DNA of 64,000 nucleotides. It comes from Myrica gale (taxonomy: Eukaryota; Streptophyta; Magnoliopsida; Fagales; Myricaceae). Shown here piece after piece: positions 10,863 to 22,800 of the stretch. Position 1 is the stretch's first letter. Each line of letters starts with the position of its first letter. The stretch is taken from the NCBI GenBank assembly GCA_963930655.1, contig OZ005607.1:18798374-18862373 (forward strand). Direction: 5' to 3'. The notes beneath the pieces were generated by a model. The model made no database searches, was not told the DNA's origin, and saw nothing but the letters and a program-made list of their open reading frames with translations. A program made the position numbers and the translations under genes.

Positions 10863-13800
10863 CTACCCCCTCAACAAAAAAAAGGAAAAAAGAAAAAGAA
10901 AAACAGTTTTAAGTGTTTTCTTTTCTTTGTAAGTCTAGTGAAGTATTAAGTTGTTGGGTGAAAAAGGTGAAATCTACACTAGTGAACTTTTTTTATTTCT
11001 TGGTTCTGTTGTTCCTGATGCAAGACAGCTTGACAGTACTGCTACATATGGAAGTAACTTGATGACATATCTTTAAGATGTTTTATTCACGGTTTACCAA
11101 TGAACATTCTTTTCTTTAACCTTTTCCATTTCCCCGTTCTTTTATGCTACCAATCTTTACCAATGGATCCTTGTTGCCTTAACCCTTTTAAGATGTTCTT
11201 GTCAGCTACAGATGTGAGTGTGCTGTGGGAGTAAAGTTTGGTTTGGGTTGGAAAATATTCAAAACCAAAGTTGAACTGACTAGACATATCTCTAAAAGTC
11301 TGAAACCAATCTAATATTTAAACTTGGAAAACCAACTCAAAGCATCCGTTCTGGTTTGGGTTGTCTGGCTGTTGGGTTATTTGCACACTCCTTGCTCATT
11401 GGCATGTGATATTGCCTCTTTTTATTATTTACTTCATTGCATAACTATGTTCTCTGTGGAACAATTAGGATTCACTGTGGATGGAGAGGTGGGATACTCT
11501 TCCTTGTGTACACAACTTGTGCGAATAGACTTGAAACAATTAGAGACTCTTCTTTTTGTGTAGATAAATGATCGCTATGAGTTCCCATTGCAACTTGATC
11601 TCGACCGTGAGAATGGCAAATATTTATCACCTGATGCAGATAGAAGTGTTCGTAATCTTTACACGCTTCACAGGTATAATATTTTTAATTTTGTTTCCCT
11701 TTGAGAATTATCTCTTTCTACTTATAAAAAAAAAAAGAATTATCTCTTTCTGTTTCGTCTAAGCATGTATCCCAGGTGAGCTTTGTGGCGGTGTTTCTAT
11801 TGCTAGTTGTATTTATATTGCAACATTTTTACTTATAAAAAAAATTGTACTGTTCCTTCATCTTTTTTCTTTCTTTCAATAAAACTTTCCTTATAAAAAA
11901 ACAAAAAAAATAATTTATATGCAACATTTTTAACTGGTGCTTCGATGGATTGACAAGATTTGTACTGCCTAACATTATGTTTACCTACATCTAAAAAGTC
12001 CCCTTCTCATATGTTTCACATCTTTTAATGCTTTTCTCCACCCCCTTTTGTGGAAGAAGACTTTTCGGGTGTGTAATTATTGCAATAGACCAGGTCAAAG
12101 TTCCACAAATCACTAGGATCCATGGACCATCATAATACAGTTGTAGAGCAGTATAATTGGAAATTTTTATTTTTATCATGACTAAGGGGATGTTCGTTTT
12201 ATAAAAAATTGTAAAAATTTTAGATTGGAGTTTTATATATTTTTGTGTAAAAATTGGTAAAATGTTTTAAAGATATTTAATTTTCATTGGAGTTTGTAAA
12301 AAGGTGTAGAGAGAGATAATTTGATGTGATTTTTTAAATAAAAAAGTATTGGAGTTTGGTGAAAAAGTATGGAGAGAAGATTTGTTAGAATTTTTTTTGA
12401 AAAGGTATTGGAGTTTGTGTGAAAGGTTGTTGAAGTTTGTGTAGGATTTTTTGATGTTTTGGATGTTTGTTTTGTGAATTTGTTGTATTCACTGTATTCT
12501 AGAATACTTTTGCAAAACGAACATGCCCTTAGTAAGAAGCGGGATGATTTCAATCAACCTTTCTGGGTTGGGGCTGCAGACTTTGCTTTTGTTGCTTGAT
12601 TGTAATCAAACAAGTTTGTCCATATCAATTTGGGGCAGTTACTCTGATGTTGAAGTACACTTGTATGGTTTTACTCCAGTGGTTTGAGAGTCCTTTTTCT
12701 GTCCTATATTTTGTTCGTTATTACTCTGAAACATATAAGATTGCATCTTGATTATATTTGGATCTAGTAAGGGAAAACTGTTAATAATGGACTTCACTGT
12801 TACATCCAATAATCAATCTTATTCAGAGATGCCACATTTGTTATTGTTTATGTTCTTATTCATTTTATTTGATATCCATCTCTATTCTCTTTGATGTTCT
12901 GGGTACTGGCTAGTACTAATGTATTTGCATTGTTAACAGTGTTCTAGTACACAGCGGTGGGGTGCATGGTGGACATTACTATGCGTTTATCAGGCCAACT
13001 CTCTCTGATCAATGGTATGCCCATGTGTTTTCACATATTGTGTCCATCCCTCATCATATGCCACACTTATGATTGCATCTGTGTTGTAAGACTGCATCAA
13101 TAAAGGATGTATGATTTTATTACTTTGTTTTTTATGAATAAGCCAATCTCATTAGAAATAGAAAAACAGTACAAAAGACTATACCGTCATCACTACTCCA
13201 AACAAGCAAGAAAACTAAGGAAATCAACAAAATCTAGAAAAGGGCAACCAAGCATCGAGTTCACCCAACAGAAAAGTAAGACCACAACTTGTCTTACAGA
13301 AAAGTAAAGACAACAACAGAAATGTAATATGATTTTATTACATCAACTGTAGTTTCCTTACACAACAGATGGGGAGTCATGCATGAGTTAAGTGATACAT
13401 CCATATATTGAGTTGATAATGCTATGGAAGTGCCTTCCATGTTTCTCTGCAAAAACGCGATGTCTTTAGCACGAATAGATTCACGTTACAATCTGTGATA
13501 CTTCTCATTTACGATTAGTTTTCGATCTCCACCAAAGATATGGGTTTTTCGCGGTGTTTTCGAATCGAAGCCAAAGAGTTCCAAGTCTCTGTGAGTGATG
13601 GGGGAGTGATCAAGGTGTCTGAATGGAGTAGGAAAAACTTCAGCTCGATCTCACTTGGGAGGTTCGGTGCAGTTTGGATGGTTAACGTGGTGGGTAAGTT
13701 GCTGGCAGCTGATGCAACACGACCCTTTGTTTCGAAGTTCAATGAAGCATCCCGAGCTTTTTTGGCTCAAAGGTGTGGAAATAAGGCAGGGCGTTATCTT

Positions 13801-16800
13801 GCGATTATTGAATATCGAGCAGGACGTCGCCGAGGTGTGATTATGATCCCGGAAGGTGTCGACGGCAAGGGATGGAGTATGTGGGCAGATTGTTTCCAGG
13901 CGGTTGTGGACTTCATTGCCTCGTCGAGCCGGAAAAATACTTCAGGGATGGAGGCTAGGAGAAGGATAGGTGTCTCCTTCGCTGACGCTGTGAAGGTTCA
14001 ACCTCCGCCGGAGTTCTCTGGTAAAGTTCCATCGACCGGTGGGGATTTTTCGACAGCTGCTGGCAAGGCTCACGTTTCCCTCACGCGTGAGGCTAGGCAG
14101 GCTTCGCATGCAGGTTTGGCGGCTGTCTCTTCAGTTTCCAAGGAGGTGATTTTTAATGAAATTTCGGCTGATGACAGATCGGGAGGGTGCTTGTGTGTTG
14201 AGCATTTCCGCATGCGATTATTGGGGATTAAGGCTGAGCTGGACCTTCTTTTCGGTGCCTTGGGCGAGATGGGTAGGGATGGCTCAATTGCTCTGGGCCT
14301 CGGTTGTATGGACTGTGGTGGTGAGGCTTGGAGTGCTGATAGCCTGCGACTGGGCCTTGTTCATTTAATCGGCAGTTGGAGTTCGAACCCGCTGGATCGG
14401 AGAAGCCTTCTGAAGGTGCGTGGCGGGCTGGGTTTCGTCCTGTAGTTGATGGGCCGAAGTTGGGTGAGCCGGTCACTACGTGGCCCATCGTGGAGGCCGA
14501 GAATGGGCTTGGGCACGTCAGTATTGTCTCTGAATCTCAGTCTGATGTTCCGACTGGGCCGGGTTCGCTGACTGGGCAGCCGGGTGGGTCAGCCATCTTG
14601 GGTGGTCATGATAGCTCCGATTCGAGTCCGTTGGAGTCACCGGAGGCTAACGCGGTCGATGAAGCTTTCGGGAGCTCGTTTAGCTTTGTCATTCCGAATC
14701 CTTCATGCGTCCTTCTGGCGGGCTCATCGTCGGATTTTTCTGCCGATGTCGCGGGGGTAGTCGGGAATTCTTTGGCTGTCGGTGAGTCACGGGATGGAGG
14801 GGTGTCGTCTCAGGGGAAGACGCCGATTCATGTGGCCCCTTTATCTCCTTCGGTTGAGGATGGGATGGACTCGGCTGAGCTTCCTTCGCATCCTTTTGAG
14901 CTAGCCTTGTTGTTCGAGGAGGGGGTACCAACGGGTATGATGATTCTGCTCTTCGGGAGCCTTCTCAGGGAGTTCGGGTGGAGAAAGTGGAGGTTGAGGC
15001 AGGGGAGTTAGCTCGGAGGGATAGGGTGGTGGCTGAGTAGAATACTGAGTCTGGGTTGGCCTTGATTCCAGCACCTATGGGTAATGCTCATTTGCATTCG
15101 CACACCTTGAGTGCCGAATCTGAATGGGTTTTGAGTATGATGTCTTCTTTTAGACAGCTTGTGGGTATTTCTTGTGATGGGCATGAGGAGGAATTAGTGT
15201 CTCTTTTTGCAGCCCTGGAGCAGGAGAGATATCAGCATTGTTCCTCCAACAATAATAAATCCGGAGGTAAATGCCTTAGAGAACTCAGAGGACTGAATTC
15301 CTCGGTGAATTATGAGGGGAAGACCTATGTGTCACGGAAGAACAGGAAGGGAGGGCGGGATCAACAGAAGTCTTTATGAAGCCCAAAATCCTTAGTTGGA
15401 ACGTGCGGGGGCTCAACGATAGAGCCAAACGTTGCTGAATTGGTAATTTGTTGCGGAGCTGGAAACCTGATTTGATATGTCTTCAGGAAACAAAGTTGAC
15501 GTCTATTTCTAGAGCCATCATCCGGAATTTGTGGGGGAGCTCTCATGTTGCTTGGAGTTGTTTGGATGCGGAGGGTGCTTCGGGGGGTATCTTGCTTATT
15601 TGGGATACGCGGGTGTTAGAGTTGGTGGAGTCGTGTTGGTTGCTACTCAGTTTCGGTGGTGGTGAGAAACGTTGATGATGGAGCTATTTGGGGTTTCTCG
15701 GGGGTTTACGGACCCAATGATGATAGTCGACGACGAATATTGTGGGATGAATTGGCTGGGGTGGTGGCTTGGTGGAATCTTCCCTGGTGTTTTGGGGGTG
15801 ATTTCAACGTCTCCCGATTTCCTAGTGAGAGGTCGGGGGTGGGAGGGTTCAGCAATGCTATGATGGAATTCTCGGAGTTTATCGATGAGAATCTCTTGGT
15901 TGACATTCCTCTCGAGGGTGGTAGTTTCACTTGGTCTAATGGGAGATATGCCCAATCTTGGTCCAGGATTGATCGATTCCTCTTCAGCCCTTGTTGAGAA
16001 TCTTCATTTCCGGATGTTATTCAGAAAAGGATGCCTAGATTGTATTCCGACCATTTTCCTATCTCTTTGGAGTGTACCTTGGTTGGTCGTGGAAAGAAGC
16101 CTTTTAGGTTTGAGAATATGTGGCTTAAGACTGATGGTTTTGTGGATAAGGTTGGGTCGTGGAGGGGGTCATATGTATTTTCCGGGACCCCAAGCTTTGT
16201 GCTTGTTTCTAAATTGAAGGCTCTTAAGCAGGATATCAAGAAGTGGAATCGTGAGGTCTTTGGGGAGGTGGCCTCTAAAAAGACCTCGTTGCTTCATGAG
16301 CTTTCTTCTTTGGATGCTTTGGATGAGGAAGGACGGTTGGACGTTGTGGGTCAATCCAGAAAGATGAATATTAGTGGGGAGTTGGACCTTTTGATTGATA
16401 TGGAAGAGATTAGCTGGAGGCAGAAATCTCGTGCTCTATGACTCAAAAATGGTGATAGATGTACCAAATTCTTCCACCGGGTTGCTAATTCTAATAGGAA
16501 GGCAAACTCCATTTCTTCGTTGGTGGTCGAGGGCGAACTTGTGGAGGATCCTGGTCGTATTTCTGAGGAGATTGTGAGCTTTTACAGCTCCCTATATTTG
16601 GAGCCTCACTCTTGGAGACCTTTGTTAGATGGCTTGGGGTTTGATTCGATCCCGGGAGCTGAAGCGGAGTGGCTTGAAAGACCCTTTGATGAGGAAGAGG
16701 TGACGGGAGTGGTGCGTAGTCTTAATGGAGATAAGGCTCCAGGTCCGGATGGATTCTCCTTGGCCTTCTATCAATCCTGTTGGGATATTATTAAGGGGGA

Positions 16801-19800
16801 CGTTCTCTCTACATTTAATGAGTTTGCTCAGGAGGGGCGTTTTGTCAGAAGTCTTAATGCCACCTCATTGTTTTGATTCCCAAGAAGCAAGGGGCCGTTG
16901 AATTGAAGGACTTTCGTCCTATTAGCCTGGTGGGTGGGGTTTATAAAATTCTGGCCAAGGTGTTGGCCAATAGGATGAAGGTGGTCATGGATTCAATAAT
17001 TTCTCCTTCGCAAAGTTCCTTTGTGCGGGGAAGACAGATTCTGGATGCTGCTCTTATTGCTAGTGAATGCATTGATTCCAGGATGAGTTCCAATTTACCT
17101 GGAATGCTATGCAAACTGGACGTGCATAAGGCCTATGATCATGTAAGCTGGAGCTTCCTTCTGTACTTGATGAGGAGGTGTGGTTTTGGGGTCAAGTGGT
17201 GTAGATGGATCGAGTTTTGTGTCTCAACTGTGAAGTACTCAGTCATTGTTAATGGTACTCCTGAAGGTTTTTTTGGTGGCACCCGTGGTTTGCGTCAAGG
17301 TGATCCCTCTCACCATTTCTTTTCGTCCTGGTTATGGAAGCCTTTAGCAGGATGCTGCAGCGGTTAGTTGAGATTGGAATCATTCAGGGGTTTAATGTAG
17401 CTAGAGGTGGGCATGGCGGCAAGTGTATTTCACATTTGCTTTTTGCTAATGACACACTTATCTTGTGTGGGGCTGAGGAGAACCAGATTCGCAATCTTCG
17501 CTGTCTCTTCCTTTGCTTTGAGGCGGTGTCTGGGCTTAAGATCAATCTTGCAAAATCTGAAATTATTCCTATTGGTGAGGTGGGAAATATTCGTGACTTG
17601 GCTGGAATTTTGGGCTGTAGAGTGTCCTCTCTCCCTATTACTTATCTCGGCCTTCCCTTGGGTGCCCGTTTTAAAAGCATTCACATTTGGAATGACATTC
17701 TTGAACGTACGGAAAGAAGGTTGGCGGGATGGAAGCGGTGTTATCTCTCGAAGGGAGGTAGAGTCACCTTAATCAAATCTACTCTCGTTAGTCTTCCGAC
17801 TTACTTTTTATCTCTCTTTCCCATCCCTTCTTCAGTGGCTTGTAGATTGGAGAAACTTCAGAGAGATTTTTTTATGGAGGAGCAATGCCAATGTCCATAA
17901 GTTCCATCTCCTCAAGTGGGATACAGTGTGCTGCCCCATAGAGTATGGTGGGTTGGGTATAAGGAGGTTGGTCACTTTCAACGAGGCTTTGCTTGGGAAG
18001 TGGTTGTGGTGCTTCGCGTGTGAACATAATAGTTTGTGGAGGAGTGTTATTTTGGATAAGTATGGTAGTGTGGAGGGTGGGTGGAGGACCCTTCCGAGTC
18101 GTGGTTCTTATGACGTTAGTCTTTGGAGATATATCAGTAAAGGATGGAACACTTTCAGTAAATACATTCGTTTTGCGGTGGGTTGGGGTAGTAGAGTTCG
18201 TTTTTGGAGTGATCTTTGGTGTGGGGAGAGACCATTGTGCCTTGTGTTTCCGCTTCTTTTTGACTTAGCCCGTAATGAAGAGGCCACGGTGGCGGACTGT
18301 TGGGATGGAAATTCTGGGGGGAGGGGGGGCTGGAATGTTCAGTTTGTCAGGGCGGCTAATGATTGGGAGCTGGAGATTTTTTTGTCCTTTTTCTCCTTTC
18401 TTTCCCCCTTGGCCCCTCGGAGTGGGGTTGATGATAGGTTGTGTTGGATGGGGTCCAGATCTGGAAATTTCTCTGTTAAGTCGATGTATGGGTTAATCTC
18501 TTGCTCTCCTAGACCTCGTTTTCCATGGAGGCAGATTTGGCGGTCTTCCATCCCTATGAGAGTATCATTTTTCGTGTGGGAGGCTGCCCACGGGAGAGTC
18601 TTGACTACCGACAACCTCAGAAGAAGAGGCTTATGCTTTCTAGATTGGTGCTTTCTCTGCAGAACTTGTGGGGAATCGATGGATCATATCCTTCTTCATT
18701 GTTCGGTGGTTAGGGAGCTTTGGAATCATGTGTTGAGCATCACGAATTATTGTTGGGTTATGCCTTCTAGGGTGCTTGACGTGTTGTATGGTTGGAGGAG
18801 GAAGTTTCTTGACCCCATGGCTTCGGTTGCGTGGAAGATGATCTCATCGTGCATTTGGTGGGTTACTTGGCGGGAACGGAATGATAGATGCTTCAATGAT
18901 ACTTTATCGTCTCTTGAAGGGTTGAAGGGCAAACTGATGATTTCTTTGTTTTTGTGGGCAAATATTGTTCTTGGTTATCCTTTCTTTGATTTTTCTGATT
19001 TCATTAGCTTTCTAGCTTGTATGGATTAGGTGCTTCAGTATAGCTCTTGTGTACTGTTTCTTTTCTTTATTTCTAATAAAATTTCCCTTACTTATCAAAA
19101 AAATATATTGAGTTGATCATGTACACTCTGTACACACTTAGTTGGAAAGAAAGAGAAAGTTTCCACAACGCACTTAAAAGTCTGTGGCTGGGCATCGATG
19201 TTACTTGTGTGCAATGTTTCCACAAGGGTAGTGGTGTCCTATATTTAAGTTATGTTGTTGTATAATCTATCCCACTACCTTTGTGTTCCATCTCTCGCTT
19301 TGGAAGTGTTGCTTTGTAGGTGTGGCTGGTTTCTCTACATGATCGTGAACCCTTGCTTGTGCCATTACCTATGTGCATCAGTTTCTTTGAATACGTGTAA
19401 TTTCAATGTCTCTAGAATCTATTTGTTAAGTTTAAAGATGAGACTGTATGATATATTCACAAATAAAGCCACATGGTTGGTCTGTCATATACTTGGAATT
19501 CACCTGATACATTCTGGTTGTGTGCCTCTTTTTTTCCTTCTCTTGTCACCCCATTGCCTGTATATTTGAATAATTGCTTACCCTTTTGAGCTTTTTGGAG
19601 AATTTTTATTGTTTTCCCGTGCAGTATCATAAAAAATCATCAGAACTTTTTATTCATCTTCTAGTCCTTCTGTAGCTGTTAAGATTTAGAGATAGTGAGA
19701 GTTTTCCTCATTCCAGAAATTTTATAGATTGTAAGAATTAGAAATGAAATATAGTTGGTTAGTGCCTGGTGCCACTATCCTGTTAAAGAATCACATCTAA

Positions 19801-22800
19801 TCTGTGGTTTTATTACTTTATACATGAAGTTCGATAAATTTATGGTGTATGATTGATGATGAAAGGGCATAAGCTCTAAAGGTAGCCTTCATTTTGTGCC
19901 CCAGCATAATTGCTCGAAATTTATGGTGTATGATCCAGTTAAGATTCTTAACTGTTCAAGCATTAATATTGGATCCTTGAAGAGTGAGTGCCTGATATTA
20001 CTGGTTGTGTTATGCTGTCTCTGTATCTCATAGTTTGTTTATTGACTTGTTCTCAGGTACAAATTTGATGATGAGAGAGTAACAAAAGAAGACCTGAAGA
20101 GGGCATTGGAGGAGCAGTATGGTGGCGAGGAAGAGGTAATGGTTTTATGGGAACAACTTGTAAAGTTTAAGTTCTTATTTTTCATTTTATAATTACTATC
20201 TCTGCTTATGCTTTACCTGCCAATTTTAACAGTTACCGCAGACAAATCCTGGATTCAATAACACTCCTTTCAAATTTACCAAATATTCAAATGCATACAT
20301 GCTGGTGTATATACGTGAAAGTGACAAGGACAAAATAATCTGTAATGTGGATGAAAAAGACATTGCGGAACATCTTAGGGTAAGTTGCTACTGTTGCACA
20401 AGGTTTTGGGTCTCTGGTTCAATCCTGTACTGATGCATAAGTATGTTTGTGAAGAAAAGAAAAGGAATCAAGCCAACTCAGGCTGGGATGCTTGAGTGTT
20501 GCTTGTGACTTCAAGGACTCAAACCGGATTAAGCTGTGATATTTCATCAATGATGTCGGATGAGCCTCTACAGATGCAATCTAAAGTGGCTTGCTGAATG
20601 AAGTCCAAATATCCAATTAAAATTATGCTTTGCTTCTTGCCCTGTGAAAATTGCTAAATGAACATCTTAAGGGTTAATCCTAGTCGAAGCTTTGTTCTCA
20701 ACAGAGTCCCCATATCCTAATAAAATCTGCATTGTCGTATTGGTTTGTTTGGTGAAATCAAGCCTCATTCCTTTCACTGGTTGTTCCAGGAGAGATTAAA
20801 AAAAGAACAAGAAGAAAAAGAGCACAAAAAGAAAGAGAAGGCAGAGGCACACCTTTATACCATCATAAAGGTTCGTCTTCTAACCTTGTTTATGACAAAC
20901 TTCCCAGCTTAATTTCTGTCTGTGAATAGTTGGACTATGGTACCTTATGACTGACTTATGTGGCGTAGGTTGCACGAGATGAAGATCTTGTAGAGCAGAT
21001 TGGAAGGGATGTCTATTTTGATCTTGTGGATCATGACAAAGTTCGGAGCTTTCGCATTCAAAAGCAGATGCTGTTTAACCTTTTCAAGGTACAACTGGAA
21101 TCTGATTGAACCTGTTTTTTCAAAAAGAGCTTTTTCTACTCTCTGTGGCTAGAATAATGTTTGTATTGAATGGTCTGTTTATTCTGGTAGTGATGATCTT
21201 TTCCCCCCTTTTTTTTCCCTGTCAATTCTGGTCAGTAATGAATTTTTCTCCTCCAGTTCTGTTCTGTCACACATTTTATTTCATGCTGCAAACTAGTGAA
21301 ACCTAACATGTATGGTAAACTGCGGTTGTTTCTTGGACTAAAAGACTTGATGAAGGAGCTTGTTTTCCTTCATACAACGGAAAATGGTGCATGCCAAGAG
21401 GAGAGAAGCTGGAATGAGTGTACTTGTTTGTCTTTATGTGGTGGAAGCAGAATGGTGTACCCAAAGGGACACTCCCTCCATCATCACCTCCCAAGCAAAC
21501 AAAGGAAAGAATCTGTTCACCTGGAAATAGGTGTCTGGAGTCCAGATTGGTCTGAACTTTGGTTCGCGTGTTGATTCTGAGAAGAAGGGCACTGAGGTGT
21601 TAATTCTAGTTTCTGTGAGGATCGTTATTTGATCATTATGCTCATCTGATATGCGGAGGAAATATTTTTCTATTTCGGCTCCCTTGAAACCTAAAGATCG
21701 TAAATTTACAATGGATTACCTGTGTATATAGGTATGTGTAGCAGTGCCACTTATGCGAGTGCTATTCTGCGGGTTTGAATTCCCTGGACTTATTTCCAAG
21801 TCTCTCATAATTGAACCTTGTTGTTTACTATCTTCTCTTGCTTGCCTACCCTCCAACCCTTGGAAAGGGAAAAAAGTGTAGATATAATTTTTGAAACGAT
21901 GAACTGAGTCCTTAATTCAATGATGGACTGCCCCCAAGGCAGTGATGGTCCAAGGCCTCTGGAAAGGTGAAGCAGCAGAGGGCAAAGACTTCATTCTCCT
22001 TCATTTCCCCACCCAAGTGGCCCTTGTTACTACAGTTGCCCCTCTCAAAATCCCATTGTAGATAAACAGTGTCTTCTTGAACTATTATCCATGAAAAAGT
22101 AAGTGCCAACTGTACTAAGTTTGGAGAAGTGCGTATGATCTGATAGGTGGTGATTTATCTGCTGGTCAAGGTCGATATCGCCACATCTCATATTTCAAGG
22201 CAAATTATTTAAATTTGGTGATACAAGATGCTTCGATTTTCATTTACATCGGAAAGAATGCTTCAGAGCTTTATGAAGGGCCAAGTACTCTAGTATGACT
22301 AAATGACATTGGATTCAGTACTCTGTTATAAGATTGTAACATCTTATAGATTTGGAAGCACGTGCGTGACTTGTAGTTTGCCTCCCATTCTGTTCTGTTC
22401 GTTATTTCCACTGACAGTTGGTCAAACAGGTCAATGGATTAATGTTTCTGGAAAATTTGTGGTTGATAGCTTCCTTGAGGCTGATGGCACAGGTTGTGTT
22501 ACTTTGTAGATATGCATGCTTGGTTAAGGACAGGGGTAAGGTTGTAGATCGTTTGGTGCTTCATTGTATCATGGTGTCAGACTTGTGATCCTTAGTGATG
22601 CTCTTTCTGGACCATATTAAGGTGGTGTTTGCAAACCAAGGCAACATTTTGGTCATGAAAATAATAATACAATAACTATAAAATAATCTCTCTCCACATC
22701 AAATCATTTATTTCCATTAGGGCTGCACAAAACCGAACCGCAGACCGGACTGGATTTGTGGTCGTAGTGGTCCAAATCCGGTCCGGTCTGGACCGGATTT

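Larger units (their letters stand above)
13418..19102 (+). mobile_element. Near-full-length L1-like LINE, 5.7 kb
   Basis: A two-ORF non-LTR retrotransposon between the UBP exons at 13014 and 20057. Perfect 15-bp target-site duplication atatattgagttgat at 13403-13417 and 19103-19117. Order: about 120 bp leader, ORF1 (13540-15379), ORF2 with endonuclease, reverse transcriptase and zf-RVT (15376-19029), 3' UTR with TGTACTGTTTC and TTACTTATC, poly-A. Multiple frameshifts and stops make it inactive. The clean duplication gives its exact ends. Confidence 0.95.
9785..20379 (+). other. UBP12/13: C-terminal half of USP catalytic core (His box)
   Basis: Exons 1-5 in the window encode the end of the peptidase C19 fold. 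Exon 1 carries the palm segment [15 protein letters not shown]. Exon 3 carries the His box [13 protein letters not shown]; by comparison with human USP7 the His codon at 12974-12976 is the catalytic histidine. Exon 4 continues WYKFDDERV, whose first Asp corresponds to the third triad residue. Exon 5 ends the core with the AYMLVYIRE motif. All residues expected of an active enzyme in this part are present. The intron between the His box and the Asp segment is 7 kb and holds the near-complete LINE. Confidence 0.93.
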
